Shown here: in pieces, positions 19,519 to 26,553 of the stretch
Position numbering within the stretch: the first letter of the stretch is position 1
Layout: each line of letters starts with the position of its first letter
DNA from: CAVAWX01 sp963642995
GTDB taxonomy: Bacteria > Actinomycetota > Coriobacteriia > Coriobacteriales > QAMH01
DNA length: 64,000 bases
Direction: 5' to 3'
Assembly (NCBI GenBank): GCA_963642995.1
Contig: CAVIIZ010000001.1
Span: 86,548 to 150,547 of the forward strand
Notes under the pieces: generated by a model
What the model saw: only the letters and a program-made list of their open reading frames with translations
Told to the model about the DNA's origin: nothing
The model's database searches: none
Made by a program: the position numbers and the translations under genes

Positions 19519-20394
19519 CTACTTCCCGTGCCCCCGCTCAGGGGGCTCCCCGGGCGCCTCTCCCGTCTTCTGCCGCGCGAGCTGCCCGATGCCGCGCTGC
19601 GGCAGGCGCGTGCGAAGCGCCCACACGAGCAAGGCGGCGCCCGCGAGCACCATGGGCAGGCTGAGCAGCTGGCCCATGGTGCCCCAGGTGCCGAAGAAAT
19701 AGCCTATCTGCGCATCCGGCAGGCGCACGAACTCGACGAGCACGCGAAACAGCCCGTAGAGCACGAGAAAGGCGCCGAGGAAGAACCCGCGCGGCCTCGG
19801 CGGATCGCATTTTCGGCTCAAGGCGGCGAGCACGCAGAAGATGACGACGCCCTCGAGGACGGCCTCGTAGAGCTGGCTGGGGTGCTGCAAGATGCCCGAG
19901 CCGGTGAAATCCACGCCCCAGGGCAGCGTCGTGGCCGCGCCGTAGAGCTCGCCGTTCACGAAATTGGCGAGCCGCCCGAAGAACAGGCCGACCGGCGCGG
20001 CGCAGGCCACGAGGTCGGCTAGCGTCAGGTAGGGGATGCGGTGGACATGCGAGAAGACGGCCCCGGCCAGCAGCGCCCCGGCCATGCCGCCGTGAAAGGA
20101 CATGCCGCCCTTGTTCACCGCGAGTATCTCGAGCGGCGCGGCCAGGTAGTGGCCAGCGCCGTAGAAGAGGCAGTACCCCAGGCGAGCGCACACCACGATG
20201 CCGATGGCCAGATAGCACACGAAGACGAGCACGTCGTAGGGGGCGAAGGGAATCTTCCAGCGGCGGGCGCGGCGGCAGACCACGACGCCCGAAAGCGCAA
20301 ACCCCACGACATAGGCGATGCCGTACCAGCGCACGGACAAAGGCCCTATCGAGAAGGCCACGGGGTCGAGCATGTGCCACAGGTCGTTGAGCAT
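19519..20394 (-). CDS. lgt: Prolipoprotein diacylglyceryl transferase Lgt
   Basis: Membrane enzyme that puts the diacylglyceryl group on lipobox cysteines. VRWYGIAYVVGF, GGMSFHGGMAG and the signature GRLANFVNGELYG (active Arg) are present, as is HPSQLYEAVLEGVV. Seven helices are expected and seen. The ATG at 20394 gives 291 residues; an ATG at 20403 adds three. No ribosome site precedes either. A -10 (TACCAT) ends eight bases before the A of the 20394 ATG, suggesting a leaderless message. MetQ in this window has a lipobox and would be a substrate. Confidence 0.95.
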   Translation of the reverse strand: MLNDLWHMLDPVAFSIGPLSVRWYGIAYVVGFALSGVVVCRRARRWKIPFAPYDVLVFVCYLAIGIVVCARLGYCLFYGAGHYLAAPLEILAVNKGGMSFHGGMAGALLAGAVFSHVHRIPYLTLADLVACAAPVGLFFGRLANFVNGELYGAATTLPWGVDFTGSGILQHPSQLYEAVLEGVVIFCVLAALSRKCDPPRPRGFFLGAFLVLYGLFRVLVEFVRLPDAQIGYFFGTWGTMGQLLSLPMVLAGAALLVWALRTRLPQRGIGQLARQKTGEAPGEPPERGHGK

Positions 20395-20401
20395 GGGGCG
20401 C

Positions 20402-20411
20402 ATGGTACCAT
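20402..20411. promoter_or_regulatory. Palindromic divergent -10 for lgt and the flavoprotein gene
   Basis: ATGGTACCAT reads the same on both strands, so it offers TACCAT as a -10 box (TAnnnT) in both directions. Forward, six bases separate the box from the ATG at 20418; in reverse, seven separate it from the ATG at 20394. Only 23 bases lie between the two start codons and neither has a Shine-Dalgarno. -35 boxes are poor. Confidence 0.5.
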
Positions 20412-20417
20412 GTGCGC

Positions 20418-21557
20418 ATGGAGGCGAAACGGCACTATACGACGCTCGTGGTGGGAGCAGGGCCTGCCGGCGCCATGTGCGCCGCCGAGGCCGCGGCGAA
20501 AGGCCCGGTCTTGCTCGTGGACGCCTTTTCCCTGCCGCGCGACAAGAGCTGCGGGGGCATGCTCAACGAGTACGCGCAGGACTTTCTGCACGAGCGCTTC
20601 GGGCAGCTGCCCGCCTCGCTGCTCTCGGACCCGCAGCGCATAGACTTCCGCTTCTTCGACTGGGACCGCGGCATACGCAAGGCCACGACGCTGCATTTCG
20701 CGAACGCCGACCGCAAGGCCTTCGACGACTGGCTTTTGCACACGTTGCCCGACGCGGTGGAGGTGCGCGCCGCCACGCGCCTGGTCTCGCTTTCCCGGGC
20801 AGACGGCGGCGTGGAGGCGATGCTGCGCGCGGCAGACGACGCAAACGCCGCACCCGAACACGTGACCTGCGACTATCTCGTGGGCTGCGACGGCCCGCGC
20901 TCGACCGTGCGCCGCTGCCTGCCCGTGTCCCAAGTCGCGCTCTATCGCACCTTGCAGGACTACCTGCCGCTCGAAAAGCCGCTCGAGCCCTTCTTCGACT
21001 GCGTGTACGCGCGCGGCCTGGGGCCGAGGTACGGCTACGGCTACGTCATCCCGAAAGGGAGGCTCGCCATCGTGGGCAGCGTCTTTTACCCGGGGGCGCG
21101 CCGCGTGCACGAGGTGCACAGGCGGGCATTGGAGATGTACCGCTCGTTTTACCCCTACCGGCTGCAGGCGCGACGCCGCGAGGCGTGGACGGCGGCGCAG
21201 GTGAAGAGCAAGGCCGACATCGTCTGCGGGCACGGGCGCGTGCTGCTTGCCGGCGAGGCGGGCGGGCTGTTCTCGCCCAGTTCCGGCGAGGGCATCAGCT
21301 TCGCGTTGAACTCCGGGGTCCGCGCGGGCAAGGCGATCGCGGCGGCGCGGGAAGGCGCGACGGTGCCGGGCAGGCGCGCGCACGCCTCGTGGGACGAGTC
21401 CGACGCGCTGCGCCTGTACCGCGCGGCCATGAAGCCGATCGTGGCCAACATCGCCAGACGGCTGCGCTACTTCCCCGTGCTCGACTCAGATTGGGGCAAG
21501 GACCTCGCGCGTTTCGCGCCGGATGCCCTCGTGGACTTCGTCGCGCACCGCATCTAG
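20418..21557 (+). CDS. FAD-dependent oxidoreductase, geranylgeranyl reductase-like
   Basis: Flavoprotein of the group that reduces isoprenoid double bonds. The N-terminus has the FAD-binding VVGAGPAGAMCAAEAA, followed by the family motif PRDKSCGGMLN (~residues 38-48). Further on are CDYLVGCDGPRSTVRR, YGYGYVIPKGRLAIVGS and the FAD-phosphate motif LLAGEAGGLFSPSSGEGISF. Length 379. The substrate cannot be read from sequence; menaquinone side chains or polyprenyl lipids are candidates by family only. A GTG at 20412 is an alternative start. Divergent from lgt. Confidence 0.85.
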   Translation: MEAKRHYTTLVVGAGPAGAMCAAEAAAKGPVLLVDAFSLPRDKSCGGMLNEYAQDFLHERFGQLPASLLSDPQRIDFRFFDWDRGIRKATTLHFANADRKAFDDWLLHTLPDAVEVRAATRLVSLSRADGGVEAMLRAADDANAAPEHVTCDYLVGCDGPRSTVRRCLPVSQVALYRTLQDYLPLEKPLEPFFDCVYARGLGPRYGYGYVIPKGRLAIVGSVFYPGARRVHEVHRRALEMYRSFYPYRLQARRREAWTAAQVKSKADIVCGHGRVLLAGEAGGLFSPSSGEGISFALNSGVRAGKAIAAAREGATVPGRRAHASWDESDALRLYRAAMKPIVANIARRLRYFPVLDSDWGKDLARFAPDALVDFVAHRI

Positions 21558-21581
21558 GGCAACGCGCCCCGCCCCGGCGTT

Positions 21582-21609
21582 TTCCCGGGCAAAGCCCTCT
21601 GTCCGGGAA
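21582..21609. terminator. Inverted repeat between convergent genes
   Basis: TTCCCGG and CCGGGAA form a seven-base stem between the convergent flavoprotein and CDF genes. No T-run follows on either strand, so the terminator role is only suggested by position. Confidence 0.35.
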
Positions 21610-21639
21610 GTGGGACCGTGCGCGGGTTTTCTCCGCCCC

Positions 21640-22689
21640 TTACGCGGCTTCCCCGTCCCCGTCCTCGTCTTCCCAGCCGGCCTCCTCGATCTTCTGCTCT
21701 TGCACGGAGCGGATCGATTCGGCTTCGATGAAGACGGCGCTTGCCTGCGGCCAGCGGGCATGCAGGCGGCGCTCCAGGTCGTCCACGCACGAAAGCACGT
21801 CGTAGGCGGCGAGGCTGGGACGAAACGTCGCGTCGATGGCGATGAGCAACGAGGTCGGCCCCATGTACATCGTGAGTATGCGCCCGCAGCTCATCACGCG
21901 GTCGTCGGCCTCGACGATCTCGCGCAGCTCGTCGAGGGCGTGGTGCTTCATCCCCTCGCCCACCAGCAGATCTTTCGTCTCGCGCAGCAATATGATGGCG
22001 ACCGCGCACAGCAGCAGGCCTATGAGAATCGAGCCGGCGCCGTCGAAGTACATGTTGCCCGTGAACTGGCACAAGATGTTGGAGACGAGGGCGACGACCA
22101 GGCCGAGCTCGGCGGCGGAATCCTCGAGGACCACCGTGTACAGCGAGGGGTCTTTGGTGTCGCGGATGAACTTCAGAGGACCGGTTTTGCCGCGCGCCGC
22201 GTTGAACTGGCGCACCGCTATCCCCAGCGTGACGCCCTCGATGAGCATGGCCAGTATGACGACGACGTAGTTCAGGGTCGTGTCCCCCAACGGCGCGTGG
22301 GCGCCCGCCATCGTGTCGCGCACGGACTGCACGCCTTGCATGATGGAGATGCCGCCGCCCAAGAAGAATATGAGCAACGCGACGAGCATGGTCCAAAAAT
22401 ACAGCTCCTTGCCGTAGCCGAAGGGGTGCAGGTAGTCTTGCTCCTTCGTGGACTGGCGCATGCCGAACAGCATGAGGATGCCGTTGCCCGAATCGACCAT
22501 GGAATGGATGCCCTCGGACATCATCGCCACCGACCCGGAGACGGCCGCGGCGACGAACTTCACCACGCCCACGGCGATGTTGCCGCACATGCCGGCGACG
22601 ACGGCCACCTTGCCCTGCTTTCTCGTCGAGACCATGTGCTCGGCGCGGGCCTTCTCCTCCAATTGCTCTATCGACGGTCCGTTGTACAT
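21640..22689 (-). CDS. Cation diffusion facilitator (CDF) family metal transporter
   Basis: Proton-coupled exporter of divalent metal. SEGIHSMVDSGNG carries the helix-2 metal site His-x3-Asp. In helix 5 the usual His-x3-Asp is replaced by LEDSAAELG, as in the ZnT9-like branch, so the transported metal is uncertain. About six helices lie in residues 28-225, followed by a cytoplasmic ferredoxin-like domain (RILTMYMGPTSLLIAIDATF) and an acidic tail. Length 349. AGGAGGT lies 12-13 bases before the ATG, slightly far. It follows degV by 75 bases and may share its transcript. Confidence 0.88.
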   Translation of the reverse strand: MYNGPSIEQLEEKARAEHMVSTRKQGKVAVVAGMCGNIAVGVVKFVAAAVSGSVAMMSEGIHSMVDSGNGILMLFGMRQSTKEQDYLHPFGYGKELYFWTMLVALLIFFLGGGISIMQGVQSVRDTMAGAHAPLGDTTLNYVVVILAMLIEGVTLGIAVRQFNAARGKTGPLKFIRDTKDPSLYTVVLEDSAAELGLVVALVSNILCQFTGNMYFDGAGSILIGLLLCAVAIILLRETKDLLVGEGMKHHALDELREIVEADDRVMSCGRILTMYMGPTSLLIAIDATFRPSLAAYDVLSCVDDLERRLHARWPQASAVFIEAESIRSVQEQKIEEAGWEDEDGDGEAA

Positions 22690-22764
22690 CGCTGCGGTTC
22701 TACCTCCTGAAAACGTGTGCGGATGGCTTGGTGCGGGAAGCGCGGGGGGATTCGGCGCGCGCCC

Positions 22765-23652
22765 CTAGATCGTGCGCTCGTCGCCCCAGAAGTACAAGGC
22801 GACCGTCCCCGGCCCTGTGTGGCTGCCGATGGTCGTGCCGATGCTGAAGACCTCGACTTGCCCGTCCATGTCGGGAAACGCGGCCTCGACCGCCCGGGCA
22901 ACGGGGTCGGCGATCCGGGGGCAGGCGCTTTGGCTCAAGAAGACGCGGTCGTTGTAGGCCACGCCGTGGTGCGCGTGCGCGAGCATCATGTCGACGATGA
23001 GCTTTTGCGCCTTCTTCTTGCTGCGGCATTTCTCGCGAGGGATGAGCTTGCCCTCGGTGTTCATGTTGAGCATGGGGCATATGCCCAGCAAATTGCCCAC
23101 GTAGCCGGCCATGGGCTTCACCCGCCCGCCTTTGATGTAGAAGGTCAGGTCCGTGCTGAAGAACCAGTGGTGCATGCGCAGCTTGTTGGCCTCGATCCAC
23201 TCGCGCGCCTCGTCGATGGAGACCCCGTCGGCGCGCAGGTCGGCGAGCTTTTGCATGATCAGGCCGTAGCCAGACGACGCGCCCAGGCTGTCCACGACGT
23301 GGATTTTGCGCTCGGGAAACTCCGAGGCCAGCGCGCGCGCCGCCACGACCGCCGAGTCGTAAGTGCTCGAAAGGCCGCTCGACAGCGAGACATGCAAGAT
23401 GTCTTTGCCCTCGGCCAGCAGGCCGCGGAAAAACTCCTCGTACTCGCCGGCGGAGATGGCGGCCGTCTTCGTGGACGCGCCGTCGACCATGGCCCGGTAG
23501 AAATCCGCAAACGAGACGGTCTGCCCCAGGTCGTCGAGATATTCTTTGCCGTCGAGGTAGAAATGGAAGCAGATGCAGCGCACGTCCATCGCCTTCAGCT
23601 TCTCCGCGGACAAATCGACCGTGGACTCGCAGCTCAAGATGTAGTCGGACAT
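22765..23652 (-). CDS. DegV family fatty-acid-binding protein
   Basis: DegV/FakB-type proteins hold a fatty acid for a fatty-acid kinase. The N-terminus YILSCESTVDLS matches the conserved start, with ISAGEYEEFFRGLL, HVSLSSGLSSTYDSAV (lipid-carboxylate loop) and FYIKGGRVKPMAGYVGNLLGI as further signatures. Length 295. The ATG at 23652 has GAAAGGAAGG upstream. No fatty-acid kinase gene lies in the window. A promoter is proposed at 23743-23770. Confidence 0.92.
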   Translation of the reverse strand: MSDYILSCESTVDLSAEKLKAMDVRCICFHFYLDGKEYLDDLGQTVSFADFYRAMVDGASTKTAAISAGEYEEFFRGLLAEGKDILHVSLSSGLSSTYDSAVVAARALASEFPERKIHVVDSLGASSGYGLIMQKLADLRADGVSIDEAREWIEANKLRMHHWFFSTDLTFYIKGGRVKPMAGYVGNLLGICPMLNMNTEGKLIPREKCRSKKKAQKLIVDMMLAHAHHGVAYNDRVFLSQSACPRIADPVARAVEAAFPDMDGQVEVFSIGTTIGSHTGPGTVALYFWGDERTI

Positions 23653-23742
23653 GTGCGCCGCCTTCCTTTCCCCGCATGGCCCGACGGACCTGCACGCCGC
23701 CCACGGTGTTTCGTTGTCGGGTGAAAATGCAAATGCGCTTCA

Positions 23743-23770
23743 ACTATACATGGAAATCGCCCGCACGCAA
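23743..23770 (-). promoter_or_regulatory. Candidate degV promoter
   Basis: On the reverse strand TTGCGT (23765-23770) and TATAGT (23743-23748) are 16 bases apart, giving a leader of about 85 bases. The 333-base gap 23653-23985 shared with the phosphate permease gene holds no convincing gene; one short reading frame through it lacks a ribosome site and ends inside the permease start. Confidence 0.5.
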
Positions 23771-23816
23771 GACGCGCGCCGCGACGCCAGGGCATGTGCG
23801 GTGCGCGGCCTTTCGC

Positions 23817-23822
23817 TATACT
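23817..23822 (+). promoter_or_regulatory. Candidate -10 for the phosphate permease gene
   Basis: TATACT stands alone in a GC-rich stretch about 165 bases upstream of the permease start. The -35 position is poor. Confidence 0.35.
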
Positions 23823-23985
23823 TTCGCCTCGTGGAACCGACGCAAACGCACGAAGGCGCGAAACGAACATGTGCCGCCCCCAGACGCGCCGACGGAAGCG
23901 ACGCGGAATCCGGAGACGTACGGCCGGGCGTGAAACGGCGGGCGGCCAAGGGCGCGGTGAAGAAGAGGAAGGCGGGGCAAAAGAC

Positions 23986-25035
23986 GTGGATCTGACGCTT
24001 GCGGCGTTCATAGGGCAGATGGGGGTCTACCCCTCGCTCGGCGTCGTCATCGCCTTGGTCGTGGCCGTCTCGGTCGTCTCCGGCGCCACCGACGCGCCCA
24101 ACGCCATCGCGACCGCGGTCTCGACGCGTTGCCTGAAGCCCGGCACGGCGCTGGCCATCGCGGCCGTCTTCAACTTCGTCGGGCTGGTGGCCATGACCTA
24201 CATCTCCACCGCCGTCGCGCACACGATGTTTTCCATGGTGAACTTCGGGGGCGACACGCACATGGCCCTGCTCGCGCTGGTCGCCGCCATGATCGCCTCG
24301 ATCGGTTGGGGCGTGTTCTGCTGGTTTTGCGGGATCCCGGCCTCGAAGTCGCACTCGCTGATCGCCGGCATCACCGGGGCGGCCATCGCCTTGAACGGCA
24401 TGGCCGGCGTCGTGCCCGCAGAGTGGGCAAAGGTCATCTACGGCATGGTCTTCTCGCTGGTTGCGGGCTTTGTCATAGGGTGGGTCATGGTGAAGGCGGT
24501 CGAGACGCTGTTCGCCGCGGCGGACAGGCGGCGCGCGAACAGGGCGTGCATGGTCTTCCAAGACATATGCGCCTGCGCCCTGTCGTTTCTGCACGGCGCG
24601 CAAGACGGCCAGAAGTTCATGTCCATCGCGCTTCTGGGCATCGCCTTGAGCTTCGGAGCCGAGTCGCCCGGCGAGGCGGGCTTTCCGTTTTGGCTGATGC
24701 TCCTGTGCTCGCTGTCCATATCGCTGGGCACGCTCATAGGCGGCAAGCGCATCATCAAGTCCGTGGCCATGGACATGGTGAAGCTCGAGAAATACCAGGG
24801 GGTCGCGGCATCGGCCACGACCGTGGTCACGCTGCTCGTGGCCTCGCTCACCGGCATGCCCGTGTCCACCTCGCATTGCTCGACGGCCGCCATCATGGGC
24901 GTGGGCGCGAGCAAGAACCCGCGCAAGGTGAAGTGGTCGATCGCGAAGAACATGGTGCTGGCCTGGGTCTTGACCTTCCCCTGCTGCGGGCTGATCGGCT
25001 TTTTGCTCGCGCACCTGTTCATGGCGCTGTTCTAA
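23986..25035 (+). CDS. pit: Low-affinity inorganic phosphate permease, PiT family
   Basis: Cation-coupled phosphate (or metal-phosphate) transporter. The two PHO4 signature halves are seen: GATDAPNAIATAVSTR (~residues 33-48) and GMPVSTSHCSTAAIMGVG near 285. Both fall in predicted inverted membrane halves with ~10 helices in total. The GTG at 23986 yields 349 residues starting VDLTLAAFIGQMG, a normal length; reading further upstream adds an Arg/Glu-rich stretch without membrane character. No PhoU-like partner is adjacent. Confidence 0.9.
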   Translation: MDLTLAAFIGQMGVYPSLGVVIALVVAVSVVSGATDAPNAIATAVSTRCLKPGTALAIAAVFNFVGLVAMTYISTAVAHTMFSMVNFGGDTHMALLALVAAMIASIGWGVFCWFCGIPASKSHSLIAGITGAAIALNGMAGVVPAEWAKVIYGMVFSLVAGFVIGWVMVKAVETLFAAADRRRANRACMVFQDICACALSFLHGAQDGQKFMSIALLGIALSFGAESPGEAGFPFWLMLLCSLSISLGTLIGGKRIIKSVAMDMVKLEKYQGVAASATTVVTLLVASLTGMPVSTSHCSTAAIMGVGASKNPRKVKWSIAKNMVLAWVLTFPCCGLIGFLLAHLFMALF

Positions 25036-25083
25036 ACCCCAGCCCCCGTTGCCCCGGCAAACGTCCATTCCTCAATACGGCGC

Positions 25084-26364
25084 TCACGGACCCAAAACGT
25101 CAATCGGCACTACGCAGACGCCGTCTTTTCGTCGGTAGGCGTAACCGCCCGACGTGAGGACCAGAAGAAAGGACGGCGCACCAGCGATACTCTGGTCGAT
25201 TTTGCCCGCGACCTTGAGCAGCGAGGCTGCGGCGGTGTCCACCTGGGCCGTGCCCAGCTTCACCTCCACGAGCGCCCAGCGCCCGTCTGGCAAGAGCAAC
25301 ACGGCGTCTGCCTCTAGACCGTTCGCATCGTGATAGAAGAGAACGGTTCCCGAAAGCCTGCGCATATAGACGCGCAGGTCGCGCACACACATGCTCTCGA
25401 AGAGGGTTCCGTACGTTGCCATATCGCGCAACAACAGCTCAGGCGTGGCACCGAGTGCCGCCGCCGCGAGCGAGGGGTCGACGAAATGGCGCTTCGGGGT
25501 TGTGGCTATGCGGGACTTTGTCCGTAATGACGGCGTCCAAGCAGAGAGATCCTCGAATATCGTCAGGGCGCGCAAGGCGGCTGCATACGCGCTGAAAATT
25601 GGACGGGAGATTTCGCTTCCGCGCTGCTTCACATCCTTTGCCATGGTCGCCATGCCCGCTTGCGACGCGCTGCACCGAGCATAGGCGCGCAAGACGAGAA
25701 GCGCGTGCTCGGGGTTGCTCCTGGACTCGTCTACCCTGACGATATCTTCCTCGGCCACCGCCCGCACATAGTCTGCGGCAAGCTTCCCCGTTCCCCGGCT
25801 GTCCTCGCCCGTCACGGCAGCGGGCCATCCACCGCGCACGAGAGCGTGGGCCATGCGCTCTATGTCCATCGACGATTTCCCCCCGAAGTCCGCACAAACG
25901 TCGGAAAAAAGGGACGCAAGCGAGACTTCCCCCGTCGATTCGCGCGACTCGAATAGCGTCATCGGGCGCATATCAAGAAAGGACATGCGCCCTGTCCCCG
26001 AATGCTTCGGACTTGCTTTCGGGGTCGCAGACCCGGTGAGTATGAACCCGCCTCGCAGCTTCTCACGGTCCACTGCAAAACGGACCGCATCCCACAGTTG
26101 CGGCGCCTCCTGCCATTCGTCTATCAGACGTGGCTTCGACCCCCGTAAAAGCAAGGACGGCTTCTCCTCGGCAAGGCGCAGGTTGTTGCGCGCCTCGTCG
26201 GGGTCTTGCATGTAGAGGACGCTTTGCGCCTGGCGAAGAGCCGTCTCCGTCTTACCGCACCACTTCGGACCGCGAATCACGACCGCACCGGCGCGTTCCA
26301 GTCGCCTCTTCAAATCAGCATCTGCAATCCGCGGAAGATATCTCATGTCTGGTAAAGCCTTCAT
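25084..26364 (-). CDS. AAA ATPase with DUF4143 / PD-(D/E)XK-like C-terminal domain
   Basis: Member of the widespread ATP-binding AAA_14/DUF4143 family of unknown role. Walker A is VIRGPKWCGKTETALRQA (residues ~29-46), Walker B is KPRLIDEWQEAP, and FILTGSATPK is the sensor-like segment. The C-terminus has NGLEADAVLLL...WALVEVKLG, a nuclease-type D...ExK arrangement. Length 426. AGAGGT precedes the ATG by six bases. By eye the base composition is less GC-rich than the neighbours, as expected of a mobile accessory gene. Three phased 11-base repeats lie upstream. No toxin or antitoxin partner is adjacent. Confidence 0.85.
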   Translation of the reverse strand: MKALPDMRYLPRIADADLKRRLERAGAVVIRGPKWCGKTETALRQAQSVLYMQDPDEARNNLRLAEEKPSLLLRGSKPRLIDEWQEAPQLWDAVRFAVDREKLRGGFILTGSATPKASPKHSGTGRMSFLDMRPMTLFESRESTGEVSLASLFSDVCADFGGKSSMDIERMAHALVRGGWPAAVTGEDSRGTGKLAADYVRAVAEEDIVRVDESRSNPEHALLVLRAYARCSASQAGMATMAKDVKQRGSEISRPIFSAYAAALRALTIFEDLSAWTPSLRTKSRIATTPKRHFVDPSLAAAALGATPELLLRDMATYGTLFESMCVRDLRVYMRRLSGTVLFYHDANGLEADAVLLLPDGRWALVEVKLGTAQVDTAAASLLKVAGKIDQSIAGAPSFLLVLTSGGYAYRRKDGVCVVPIDVLGP

Positions 26365-26405
26365 ACAAGAACCTCTTTTCTCAAAGACGGCGTTTACCTG
26401 TATGT

Positions 26406-26462
26406 TTTACACATTGTAGCAATTCCACTTTACACATTGCGGGAATCTCGTTTTACACATTG
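26406..26462. repeat. Three phased direct repeats upstream of the AAA ATPase
   Basis: TTTACACATTG occurs exactly at 26406-26416, 26429-26439 and 26452-26462, a strict 23-base period (about two helix turns). The copy nearest the gene overlaps TACAAT (reverse strand, 26413-26418), a good -10 about 55 bases upstream of the ATPase start. The arrangement is that of an operator array for a DNA-binding regulator, perhaps the ATPase itself. Confidence 0.8.
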
Positions 26463-26463
26463 C

Positions 26464-26494
26464 AAAAAGGAGGGCTTCCCGAAGGAAGCCCTCC
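26464..26494 (-). terminator. Strong intrinsic terminator of the leucine-rich protein gene
   Basis: On the reverse strand an 11-base perfect stem GGAGGGCTTCC / GGAAGCCCTCC closes a TTCG tetraloop and is followed by TTTTT. This is a textbook rho-independent terminator, 60 bases past the stop. Confidence 0.95.
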
Positions 26495-26499
26495 AAGGC

Positions 26500-26530
26500 A
26501 GATGGCTTTTCCGCACTGGGAAAGCCATCT
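26500..26530 (-). terminator. Second hairpin ahead of the terminator
   Basis: AGATGGCTTT and AAAGCCATCT form a ten-base stem between the stop codon and the main terminator. No T-run follows; it may stabilise the 3' end. Confidence 0.6.
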
Positions 26531-26553
26531 ACGCGATGTCTCGAAAGGCGAGG

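Noticed and set aside
23651..23985. Short forward reading frame between degV and the phosphate permease
   Set aside because: No ribosome site, Arg/Ala-rich noise, overlaps both divergent promoters.
25084..26364. AAA ATPase as half of a toxin-antitoxin pair
   Set aside because: No small partner gene lies next to it on either side.
26406..26462. CRISPR array
   Set aside because: Repeats are 11 bases with 12-base gaps, only three copies and no cas genes; an operator fits better.
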